Positions 35,298-42,995 of a stretch of DNA of 64,000 nt are shown here, in pieces. A model generated the notes under the pieces. That model was not told where the DNA came from and searched no databases. It saw only the letters and a program-made list of their open reading frames with translations. This DNA is from a candidate division WOR-3 bacterium (GTDB taxonomy: Bacteria > Hydrothermota > Tepidihabitantia > Tepidihabitantales > Tepidihabitantaceae). The position numbers and the translations under genes were made by a program. Positions within the stretch are counted from its first letter, which is position 1; every line of letters starts with the position of its first letter. The stretch covers positions 62,001-126,000 of the forward strand of contig JBDRTY010000002.1 of NCBI GenBank assembly GCA_039801085.1, read 5' to 3'.

Positions 35298-36464
35298 ATG
35301 GAAAACATACCGGCGGAAAGAGAAAAGCGGATTAAACCAGTGAAGGTAAGGGCGCACGCGCCTTTTGCCTTCAGCTGGTATTTTAACAACCGGCAGGTTT
35401 CAGAAAAGGTTCTTGAGGCGATGGTTCTAAATACCACATTTAACACGCTGCCAGTTCTGCCGGGCTGGGTCGCAAGGCTGAATGAGGAGTTGATTGTGCG
35501 TTCAATCTTCGGAACTGCGGCAATTGAGGGCAGTCCGATTACCGAAAACGAAGTTTCGGATCTGGTTGCAGCGCCAGGGGATATTGTGCCTAAAAACGAA
35601 AGGGAGAGGATAATCTTGAATTTGCGGGCTGCATACCAATTTGCTGGTGTCGGACAGGGGAAGCCTGTGAACCTGGAGCCGTTTCTGATATCAGAAAAAC
35701 ATATCACCAAGCTGCACGAGATTATAACCCGGGGCATTGATGATCGCCGCTATCTGCCTGGTATCTACCGGTATGAGGCGGTTGAGGTGGGAGATGCTGA
35801 CCACGGCGGCAGATACCGGCCACCCAAAGTTCCGGATGATATTAAAAGGCTGATGCAGGAATTTGTGGAGTGGGTAAACAGTGATGAAATCATAAAAGGG
35901 GTTGCTCCGGCGGTTCGGGCCTTTCTGGTTCACTATCACTTGGCGCTTATTCATCCTTTTAAAGATGGTAATGGCAGGGTCGCCCGGGTGCTGGAGGCGG
36001 AGATTCTGGAGCGGGCAGGGTTTTGGTATGTGCCGCTGATGATGTCCAATTACTATTACCAGCACATTGACGATTATTACCGGGCATTTACCGCCGCGGA
36101 GAAAAACGAATTTGATCTCACCCCGTTTCTGATTTTCTGCCTTGATGGTCTGGTGGCATGTCTGCGGGAAATGCACAAACGGATTTCCGACCAGATCCGG
36201 ATTCTTGCCCTGCGTAAATACTATGAGGAGCTGCGCACCGAGCGCAAACTTACAAGCCGCCAGCACGCCCTGCTGTTGATTCTTCTTGAGGGAGAAAATG
36301 AGTTCAAGGCACCAGAACTGAAATCCAGAGCGGAGTTTATGGGCTGGTATCAGAATGTTTCTGACCGTTCGGCAGCAAGGGATATCAGAAAACTTTTAGA
36401 TATGAAGCTGATTGTTAAGGCTGATGGCGATAAGTACAAGTTAAATACGAAGGCGCTCGGTTAA
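35298..36464 (+). CDS. Fic-domain protein (AMPylase-type) with C-terminal winged helix
   Basis: 388 residues. The Fic core motif is intact: HPFKDGNGRVAR near residue 215, with the preceding HYHLALIHPF. The N-terminal helix carries a class II inhibitory motif TAAIEGS (S/T-x3-E-G/N) near residue 75, which would hold the enzyme inactive until the Glu is displaced. The C-terminal ~70 residues (SRQHALLLILLEG ... DRSAARDIRKLLDMKLIVKADG) look like a winged helix, as in DNA-binding Fic proteins that may autoregulate. Fic enzymes usually transfer AMP to a target protein hydroxyl. The iterons upstream could be its own operator. Confidence 0.92.
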   Translation: MENIPAEREKRIKPVKVRAHAPFAFSWYFNNRQVSEKVLEAMVLNTTFNTLPVLPGWVARLNEELIVRSIFGTAAIEGSPITENEVSDLVAAPGDIVPKNERERIILNLRAAYQFAGVGQGKPVNLEPFLISEKHITKLHEIITRGIDDRRYLPGIYRYEAVEVGDADHGGRYRPPKVPDDIKRLMQEFVEWVNSDEIIKGVAPAVRAFLVHYHLALIHPFKDGNGRVARVLEAEILERAGFWYVPLMMSNYYYQHIDDYYRAFTAAEKNEFDLTPFLIFCLDGLVACLREMHKRISDQIRILALRKYYEELRTERKLTSRQHALLLILLEGENEFKAPELKSRAEFMGWYQNVSDRSAARDIRKLLDMKLIVKADGDKYKLNTKALG

Positions 36465-36531
36465 AAATCGGGTGTTTGCTTAACTCTCTGTTTTTCAATA
36501 TATTACATCTTTATACCCCTTGAGAACCTGC

Positions 36532-36578
36532 CCTCCCCGCAGTTCCCCCTACCGTCGGGGTTATAAGTTTCAGGGAGG
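36532..36578 (+). other. GC-rich two-tier hairpin in the fic-OMP gap
   Basis: CCTCCC (36532-36537) pairs with GGGAGG (36573-36578), enclosing CCCC-TACCGTC-GGGG (36546-36560). A related sequence (GCAGTTCCCCC ... GGGG ... TTTCAGG) sits at the right end of the window near 63970-63997. No T-run follows, so it is not a standard terminator. The rest of 36465-36840 shows no gene. Confidence 0.4.
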
Positions 36579-36844
36579 AGGTTTGAAATAGTGTAACTAC
36601 ACATCTGGGGTTTGCGGTAGCGCCGGCGGTTTAATGTGTTTAAGTTCCTGATCTGATAGTATTTAAGCTGATGCTGGATTTTAGTGCCGACCCCGGGATT
36701 AAGCCTGGTTCCAGGGGGTATAATCGGCTAAAGCATAGCAAATCAATAACCTGTAATTACGGGTAAACCGGAACGGGTTCTGTTTTTGGGGCGTGTTTGC
36801 ATAAGTTGATTTTTTTCAATGATTAAGAAATCAATTTTTTCTCA

Positions 36845-36872
36845 TTGACAAAAAAGGTTTTTCTAATACTAT
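36845..36872 (+). promoter_or_regulatory. Promoter of the candidate small RNA
   Basis: TTGACA (36845-36850), 16-bp spacer, TACTAT (36867-36872), in A+T-rich DNA. Confidence 0.55.
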
Positions 36873-36878
36873 TTTAAG

Positions 36879-36988
36879 CTTTTTCTCGGAAATTAGCGGG
36901 CGGTTGCAGACCGCAGAGCAGGCTCGGTTGCAAACCATCGTACCTCCTGACGGCGTCCGGAAACAAGAACCGGGCGCCGTTGTTTTTT
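36879..36988 (+). ncRNA. Candidate ~110-nt small RNA with exposed ACCUCCU
   Basis: It starts ~6 nt after a -10 box and ends in a strong + strand intrinsic terminator: ACGGCGTCCGG (36950-36960) / CCGGGCGCCGT (36970-36980), loop 9 nt, then TGTTTTTT. A hairpin GCGGT-TGCAG-ACCGC lies at 36900-36914. ACCTCCT (36942-36948), complementary to AGGAGG Shine-Dalgarno sites, lies unpaired between the hairpins. The + strand frames contain no plausible gene. On the - strand the same bases give AGGAGG-TACG-ATG and a 35-codon ORF, a weaker alternative because the hairpin has no - strand T-run. Confidence 0.55.
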
Positions 36989-39446
36989 AATATTCAAATA
37001 CAGGCGCAGTGGTATCCTCATCTTCTTCGCCAGTAGTCGGGCGCCGGCGGTCCGGTTTGTAGTTGTTGAAGTTCCAGGTTATACCAAGTGAGAGCTGAGG
37101 TCCTTTCCTGCCAAAGCGGGACCGGGTGTAGAAAGTCTTCGTTTCTGTCTCGTTTTCGTGCCAGCTGGTGGCAAGCAGGTCGCGGACCGAAAGGGTGATG
37201 AAGAGCTGGCGGTTGAACAGCATCTGGCGGGCAGAAATTCCGGTCCAGATATGACCGCCTTCTCTGCCCTGCAGGGTTGTGCTCGGGCTTTCGTAGCGGG
37301 CATTGAGCTGGAGCCGGGTGGCGGTGGGCAGGGTCAGGTCGGTGGTCAGTCCTGCTTCCCAGTTGAAGCTTTTGCGGGTGATGGTTGTGGTGTCGAGCAT
37401 GCCTTTGAGCCGGTAGTCATAGATGTCGCCGGTGAGGGTGATGTTCCAGAAGCGGAAGGGGGAGAGATCCAGATTCATTTCCAAGCCCAGTGCCCGGTCC
37501 GAGCCGATGTTTCGGACCGTGTGCAGGATGATGTCGTCGCGGTAGATGGACTGGAAGCGCTCAATGACATTGTGGGTAATCCGGTAGTAGCCGTCAAGGG
37601 CGAGCCGGTTGGCACCAAAGGGGAGGACAAATCCGGCTTCATAGGAGTCAAGGTATTCGGGTTTGAGGCCGGGGTTGCCCTGGCGGACATTTCTGGCATC
37701 CATCCAGGTGAGGAAGGGTGAGAGGTCCCAGCCGCCGGGCCGGTCGATCCGGCGGGTGTAGCTTGCCATGATCTGCTGTTCCTGCGGAAAACTGTAGGAG
37801 AGGTGCAGGCTGGGGAAGAAATCCCAGCGATTGAGCGGGGTGAAGGTGCTGTTGTTGATGGTGACGGTCCTGCCGGAGTATTCGGTTCTGATGCCGAGCA
37901 TGGCACCGAAGCCCTGCCAGTTGAAGGAATAGGTGGAGTAGAAGGCATGAACCCGGTCGCGCTGGACTGAGCTCTGACGGTAGATGGTGTCCTCCTGGTA
38001 GCGGGCGGTGGCGGTGTCATAGGTTGCGGCAGAGGTGTTCTGGTCCGGTCCGAAGCGGAGCCGGAGCTGGTAGCCCGCTTCAAATTTGTCCTTTTCCCTC
38101 AATGGCAGGGCGTAGTCCAGTTTGAGATCAAGCGGAATGCCCTGATGGGTCTCCCGGGTCATTCTCCCGGCTCTGATTCTGCCGGCAAGTGACTCTTCGG
38201 TGAGGGTGGAGTCGGTGCTGGATCTGCCCCGGAGGGTGGTGTGGAGCTGGAGGTCGTGCCCTTTTCTGCCGAAGTTGTGGCCCGCATCCAGGCTGGCAGT
38301 GAAGATGGTGCCGGTGCCGAAGGAGGCGGTGGCACCCTGATAGTTCAGGGTCTCGGCGGTCGGGTCCGGTGTTTTCCATTCATAATAGTCTGCCTGCTGA
38401 CCGCGCCGGTTGCCGTTACCGCCGAAATAGCCCGAGAGGCTGAGCCAGTCAGAAGGAGTGAGCTGAAAGTCCGCACCGCCCCGGAGTCCGTAAAACCGGT
38501 GCTGAAAGGACATTGTGCCGGTGGAGGTGCGGTGGGTGGTGTCGCCTGCCGGGTTCAGAACCCAGCTGGTCATTTCCCGGCTGCCCGGGAATCCGCCCTG
38601 GTTGAAGTTGGGGCTGAGGTAGAAGGTGCTGGTGCCGGTTCTGAGGCTTAAAAGCAGGCTGGCGCCGAGCTGTTCGCTGGTGCCGGCATTAAGGTTCAGA
38701 ATGCCGGAGATGCCGGCGGGGCGCTGTTTTTTGAGGATGACATTGATGATGCCGGCTCTGCCTTCCGGGTCGTATTTAACCGAGGGGTTGGTGACGATTT
38801 CAATCCGGTCAATGGTGCTGGCGGGAATCTGCCGGAGCGCCTCACTGCCTTCAAGGGGTGAGGGCCTGCCGTCGATCAGGACGGTGAAGCTGGAGAGTCC
38901 GCGCAGGCTGACATTGCCCTCAAGATCAACTTTGACCGATGGCGCGTTTTCCAGCGCATCAACCGCAGTGCCGGTCTGGAGCGCCGGGTTCTGGGCGACA
39001 TTGATCACCTTGCGGTCAATTCTGAATTCCAGTTTCGGCTTTTGTGCGGTTGCTTCAACTCCGGGCATCGAGATGACCGCCGGTTCAAGCGGGATTTTCC
39101 CAAGGTCGAGCCGGGCGCCGGGTGCAAGCTGGATGTTGTGCACCCGGTTGGTGCGGAAGCCGATGAATGAGACCTCAAGGTAGTATCTGCCCGGCGGCAG
39201 CTGGGTAAGGGTGAATCTACCCTGGGCATCGGTAACCGTGCCGTTTACCAGTGCGGAATCCCGCTGGCGGTAAAGCACAATATTGGCATACTCTACCGGA
39301 GTGCTGTCGTGCGGATTCCAGATCTGTCCGGTAATTAATCCCATGCCCCGGACCGAAGCTTCCGGTGCCGGCTGGGCAGAGAGCAGGGACCAGACCGGAC
39401 TGAGAAATATGAGGGCAGTAAATCCAGCCTTGATTTTCATACTCAT
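36987..39446 (-). CDS. TonB-dependent-receptor-like outer-membrane beta-barrel protein
   Basis: 819 residues. Signal peptide (MSMKIKAGFTALIFLSPVWSLLSAQ), then a carboxypeptidase-regulatory-like domain (GLITGQIWNPHDSTPVEYANIVLY ... LPPGRYYLEVSFIGF), a plug domain (DALENAPSVKVDLEGNVSLRGLSSFTVLIDGRPSPLEG, RIEIVTNPSVKYDPEGRAGIINVIL) and a ~600-residue barrel of the outer-membrane beta-barrel family, ending in aromatic VFEY. Members import or export large ligands or sort surface proteins. The promoter TTGTCA-17-TATAGT shares its -35 region with the divergent promoter of the 84-residue membrane protein. AGGAG precedes the ATG. Confidence 0.9.
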   Translation of the reverse strand: MSMKIKAGFTALIFLSPVWSLLSAQPAPEASVRGMGLITGQIWNPHDSTPVEYANIVLYRQRDSALVNGTVTDAQGRFTLTQLPPGRYYLEVSFIGFRTNRVHNIQLAPGARLDLGKIPLEPAVISMPGVEATAQKPKLEFRIDRKVINVAQNPALQTGTAVDALENAPSVKVDLEGNVSLRGLSSFTVLIDGRPSPLEGSEALRQIPASTIDRIEIVTNPSVKYDPEGRAGIINVILKKQRPAGISGILNLNAGTSEQLGASLLLSLRTGTSTFYLSPNFNQGGFPGSREMTSWVLNPAGDTTHRTSTGTMSFQHRFYGLRGGADFQLTPSDWLSLSGYFGGNGNRRGQQADYYEWKTPDPTAETLNYQGATASFGTGTIFTASLDAGHNFGRKGHDLQLHTTLRGRSSTDSTLTEESLAGRIRAGRMTRETHQGIPLDLKLDYALPLREKDKFEAGYQLRLRFGPDQNTSAATYDTATARYQEDTIYRQSSVQRDRVHAFYSTYSFNWQGFGAMLGIRTEYSGRTVTINNSTFTPLNRWDFFPSLHLSYSFPQEQQIMASYTRRIDRPGGWDLSPFLTWMDARNVRQGNPGLKPEYLDSYEAGFVLPFGANRLALDGYYRITHNVIERFQSIYRDDIILHTVRNIGSDRALGLEMNLDLSPFRFWNITLTGDIYDYRLKGMLDTTTITRKSFNWEAGLTTDLTLPTATRLQLNARYESPSTTLQGREGGHIWTGISARQMLFNRQLFITLSVRDLLATSWHENETETKTFYTRSRFGRKGPQLSLGITWNFNNYKPDRRRPTTGEEDEDTTAPVFEY

Positions 39447-39509
39447 CGTGCTAACTCCTTTTTGTCTGGCATTTACAATAATTAGACACTATAACAGCAA
39501 AATTCCTGC

Positions 39510-39538
39510 TTGACAATTAATGCGGATCAAAATATGAT
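39510..39538 (+). promoter_or_regulatory. Promoter of the small membrane protein gene
   Basis: TTGACA (39510-39515), 17-bp spacer, TATGAT (39533-39538). The GTG start at 39544 follows after 5 nt. It overlaps the divergent outer-membrane protein promoter, so the two may be coordinated. Confidence 0.65.
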
Positions 39539-39543
39539 TGAGT

Positions 39544-39798
39544 GTGAAGCCGCCCCTGCCTGATCCGGATGAGGAAAAGGCGCGTCAGATTCTGGCTGCG
39601 TTCCGGCGACTGGAGCGGCAGGAGCGGGCACGGAGCCGGCTCGGGATACTGGTCTGGCTTTTTCAAGTGGTGCTGCTGGTTGCACTGGGATTGATTGTGA
39701 TCGCCAACCTCCAGAAGTTCAAACTCCTGCAGCAAGTTATAAAACAGCCGGATTCACTCCTGCTGGATCAGCCCGGCACCCTGAATGATTTCCATTGA
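39544..39798 (+). CDS. Small single-pass membrane protein
   Basis: 84 residues from the GTG at 39544. Acidic/basic N-terminal helix (DPDEEKARQILAAFRRLERQERARS), one hydrophobic segment (LGILVWLFQVVLLVALGLIVIANL) and a short C-terminal tail. No family recognised. The upstream TTG at 39538 lies in the -10 box and is not usable, so the GTG start fits a leaderless mRNA. Its stop lies within the -35 of the SBBP gene promoter. Possibly an accessory of the divergent outer-membrane protein, but there is no direct evidence. Confidence 0.6.
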   Translation: MKPPLPDPDEEKARQILAAFRRLERQERARSRLGILVWLFQVVLLVALGLIVIANLQKFKLLQQVIKQPDSLLLDQPGTLNDFH

Positions 39799-39823
39799 CA
39801 GACAGCAGAATTTTTGATAAGAT
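39795..39823 (+). promoter_or_regulatory. Promoter of the SBBP-repeat gene
   Basis: TTGACA (39795-39800), 17-bp spacer, TAAGAT (39818-39823). The leader of ~65 nt contains AAAGGAGG before the ATG. Confidence 0.7.
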
Positions 39824-39892
39824 AACTGGAGCGCGGGCATCGGTGGTTACATCCGAGTTTCCCGGGGAAATTGTTTTAAAAAAGGAGGCGGT

Positions 39893-42814
39893 ATGGCTCG
39901 GCAGAAGGTATTACTGTCAAACAGGGCATTTACCGGGCGTGAGGGGGTAATCAGGTCAGGCGCATTGTCAGTTCTGTTTTTGATGCTTTTGTTATCCGCA
40001 ACCGGTCTGGCACAGGTTGACACCGGCTGGGTGCGGCGCTGGACCGGGGTGGGAAATTATAACGATCTAATTGTCTCAGTCGCTACCGACCAATGGGGGA
40101 ATGTGATCGGTGCCGGTTATGCAATCGGCGAGCTGACCGCTCAGGACATTTTAGTTGTGAAGTATACGCCCGATGGCACGCTCAGCTGGGTCCGGCGTTA
40201 TGACTGGCGCGGGCTTAACGATGTGGCAAACGGGGTCGTGGTGGATAAGAACGGTAACATCTATGTCTGCGGTTACTCGACCGACAGTCTTACCAGCTCT
40301 GATTATGTGGTCCTGAGTTATGACCCGGACGGCAACCTCCGCTGGAGTGACCGTTATGACGGTCCGGGGAGTTCCGGCGATATTGCCTACGGAATTGCGC
40401 TTGACTCCAGTAGTAATGTGTATGTTACCGGCTACAGTTACAGCGCAAGTACCTACGATGATATCTGCACAATCAAATACACTGCCGTTGGAGCAAGGCA
40501 GTGGGTTGCCCGTTATGCCGGTGCCAGCAGTGAGCGGGCGCAGGCGATCGCTACCGATCTCAGCGGAAGTGTCTATGTAACCGGCTATACGCAGGCGGGT
40601 AATGACATGCTGACGATCAAATACAACGCCAACGGTGTCCAGCAGTGGCTTGATCGTTATAATGGTGATGGCAATGGAGCCGATATGGCGTTTGCGGTCT
40701 GTACCGACCGCCTGGGTAACTGTTATATTACCGGTTACAGTCTGGGTACCGGGACCGCTGATTATGACTATCTGACGATCAGGTATTCGCCCTCGGGCAT
40801 CCGGGAATGGGTTGCCCGTTACAATGGCGATGGTAACGATTATGATTATGCCTATGGGGTGATTGCGGACCGGAATGGTGATGTGTATGTGACCGGCTAC
40901 AGTACCGGGTTGAATACGGTTTACGATGTGGTGACCATCAAGTATAACAGTCTGGGCCAGCAGGTCTGGTTGCGGCGGTATGATACCGGGAACAATAATG
41001 AATACGGCCGGGCGATTGCCATTGACAGCAGGGGTAATGTGTATGTTACCGGTTCAGTTGCCCGGGGCTCCAATTACGACTTTCTGACCATTTCCTACAG
41101 TCCGGATGGAAATCTGCGCTGGGAGGCAACCTACAACGGACCGGGAAACGGGATGGATTACGGCTACGGGCTCAGACTTGACGCCTGGGGGAATGTGTTT
41201 GTAGGCGGAGTGAGTTACGGCGGTTCTATGAGCGGGTATGATGCTTTGGTCATTAAATACATTCAGCCGGATGTGGCCGCGCTGAGAGTTCTCTTTCCGA
41301 CCGGAACAATTGATACCGCCACGGTAATCCAGCCCCGGGCGGTGGTCGCAAACCGGGGGAGTGCGCCGAGCGGTCTGAAGGCATACTGCGCAATTTTCCG
41401 TGCGGGCGGTGCGCGGCTATATCTGGACAGTGTGACCGTGACCGGTCTGGGTCCGGGTGAGTCCACTCAGGTCACCTTTGTTGAATGGTTCAAGCCCCAT
41501 CCACTCGGCAGTTATGTTGTGCGCTGTTCCACCTACCGGGCTTTTGACCAGAACCTAAACAATAATGTAGTTCAGGCTGAATTTCAGATCACCGCCGGTC
41601 CTTATGGCTGGATGGAGATGACACAAGTGCCGAGCGGACCTTCGGGGAGACAGGTTAAGGATGGTGGTGCGCTCGCCTTTTGTGAGGCGGAGAACCGGAT
41701 TTATGCGATTAAAGGTAATCGGAGCGGTGATTTCTATTTCTATCAGCCGAATCTGGGAAGCTGGGTGACGCTGCCGGTGATTCCGACCGGGCCGAACGGT
41801 AAGCTGCCCGGTAAGGGCGCCCGGCTGGCAAGTGATAACCAGGGTAATGTTTATCTGGTGCGGGGCAATAACACGCGGGAGTTCTGGCGGTTCAATGCGG
41901 ACAGCGGGTGGGTTCAGCTTGAGGACATTCCTGCAGGCGTGAGCGGTAAGGCGGTGAAGGGCGGGACCGACATGGTTTATATTGAGGCGGAAGGTTGCAT
42001 CTACCTGCTTAAGGGTTATAAGAATGAGTTTTACCGGTTCAGGATCAGCACCGGGACCTGGGAGGAGCTGGAGCCGGCTCCGCCTGCGGGCAAGCCGAAG
42101 TGGGATAACGGTTCGTTTATGGTGTATGACAATGCGGGGAGTATCTATGGCTGCCGGGCGAAGTATAATGAGCTGTGGCGTTATGATATCGGTGCGGGCC
42201 ACTGGGATACCCTGCATCTGTTGAGCGGTCTGCCGTTTGCGGGCAGAAGCGGCAGGAGCACGAAGCTCAAGGATGGCGGGTGTGGTGCCTATTTTAATGG
42301 GAGTATCTATGCGCTGAAGGGTGCCAATACCTGCGAGTTCTGGCGGTACGATATTGCTGGCGACAGCTGGGTGGAGATTGATACGATGCCGTCGCAGGGG
42401 TCAACCGGTAAGAAGAAGCGGGTGAAGGCGGGCGCAGATATCGTTTACGGTGGCGATGCGTTTTATGCGTTCAAGGGGAATAAGACCCTGGAGTTCTGGC
42501 GGTATGCCCTGCCGCCAGGGGACATCCGGAGCGGAGGGATGAGTCCGGGCGTTGCAAAGCCGGGTGCGGTCCTGCGGGTGCAAGCCGGGCTGGTTTCGCA
42601 GAACCGGGTCTGGATTCAGGTGCCGGGTGCGGGCAACGGGCAGGCGGAGCTGGTGCTGTTTGATCCTGCGGGCAGGGCTGTTCAGCGCGGTTGGTGCAGG
42701 TTTAATGCGGGCAGGGCGGAGTTCAGCTCCGGTCGGCTGGCACCGGGTGTTTATTATCTTCAGGTCCGGGGACCGGGGTTTGCGGGAACAGGCAAGCTGG
42801 TGATTGGCAGGTAA
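39893..42814 (+). CDS. Secreted SBBP/kelch-like beta-propeller protein with sorting domain
   Basis: 973 residues. Long signal region (signal helix at SGALSVLFLMLLLSATGLA). Residues ~40-460 contain about eight SBBP blades of ~52 residues with GNVYVTGYS-x-DYxTIKYxxxGxxxWxxRYxG. An Ig-like CARDB-type domain (~470-570) is followed by about five kelch-like blades (YAIKGNRSGDFYFYQP, YLLKGYKNEFYRF, YALKGANTCEFWRY, YAFKGNKTLEFWRY) and the type-A sorting Ig domain (LVLFDPAGRAVQRG ... LAPGVYYLQVRG). Probably a surface protein binding glycan or protein; ligand unknown. Strong terminator after the stop. Confidence 0.88.
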   Translation: MARQKVLLSNRAFTGREGVIRSGALSVLFLMLLLSATGLAQVDTGWVRRWTGVGNYNDLIVSVATDQWGNVIGAGYAIGELTAQDILVVKYTPDGTLSWVRRYDWRGLNDVANGVVVDKNGNIYVCGYSTDSLTSSDYVVLSYDPDGNLRWSDRYDGPGSSGDIAYGIALDSSSNVYVTGYSYSASTYDDICTIKYTAVGARQWVARYAGASSERAQAIATDLSGSVYVTGYTQAGNDMLTIKYNANGVQQWLDRYNGDGNGADMAFAVCTDRLGNCYITGYSLGTGTADYDYLTIRYSPSGIREWVARYNGDGNDYDYAYGVIADRNGDVYVTGYSTGLNTVYDVVTIKYNSLGQQVWLRRYDTGNNNEYGRAIAIDSRGNVYVTGSVARGSNYDFLTISYSPDGNLRWEATYNGPGNGMDYGYGLRLDAWGNVFVGGVSYGGSMSGYDALVIKYIQPDVAALRVLFPTGTIDTATVIQPRAVVANRGSAPSGLKAYCAIFRAGGARLYLDSVTVTGLGPGESTQVTFVEWFKPHPLGSYVVRCSTYRAFDQNLNNNVVQAEFQITAGPYGWMEMTQVPSGPSGRQVKDGGALAFCEAENRIYAIKGNRSGDFYFYQPNLGSWVTLPVIPTGPNGKLPGKGARLASDNQGNVYLVRGNNTREFWRFNADSGWVQLEDIPAGVSGKAVKGGTDMVYIEAEGCIYLLKGYKNEFYRFRISTGTWEELEPAPPAGKPKWDNGSFMVYDNAGSIYGCRAKYNELWRYDIGAGHWDTLHLLSGLPFAGRSGRSTKLKDGGCGAYFNGSIYALKGANTCEFWRYDIAGDSWVEIDTMPSQGSTGKKKRVKAGADIVYGGDAFYAFKGNKTLEFWRYALPPGDIRSGGMSPGVAKPGAVLRVQAGLVSQNRVWIQVPGAGNGQAELVLFDPAGRAVQRGWCRFNAGRAEFSSGRLAPGVYYLQVRGPGFAGTGKLVIGR

Positions 42815-42833
42815 AAAGCGGTTGCAGTTTATG

Positions 42834-42870
42834 CCGCCCGGACCGCAAATTCCGGGCGGTTTCCTTTTTC
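42834..42870 (+). terminator. Intrinsic terminator after the SBBP gene
   Basis: Perfect 9-bp stem CCGCCCGGA / TCCGGGCGG with an 8-nt loop, followed by TTTCCTTTTT. Confidence 0.85.
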
Positions 42871-42885
42871 AGGGCAGGGGTGAAT

Positions 42886-42914
42886 TTGACTTTTGAGGCA
42901 GGAGCGGGTATTTT
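42886..42914 (+). promoter_or_regulatory. Promoter of the rocA-pheST operon
   Basis: TTGACT (42886-42891), 17-bp spacer, TATTTT (42909-42914), with an ~75-nt leader carrying AGGAGGAG before the ATG at 42996. Confidence 0.6.
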
Positions 42915-42995
42915 ATTTTAAATGGTTGCAGGCGGTCACCACTGTTTGAAAATAATAGTAATCAGCAGGTGTTATCAAAACAATCAGGAGGAGTT

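Noticed and set aside
36921-36942. - strand AGGAGG-ATG start of a 35-codon ORF after the outer-membrane protein gene
   Set aside because: Spacing to ATG is only 4 nt, the peptide has no recognisable feature, and the adjoining hairpin has its T-run on the + strand; the small RNA reading is better supported.
41555-42217. Long antisense ORF in the SBBP gene and similar - strand frames in pheS, pheT, thrC and the glycosyltransferase
   Set aside because: Shadows caused by G+C-rich codon use; no ribosome-binding sites or family features.
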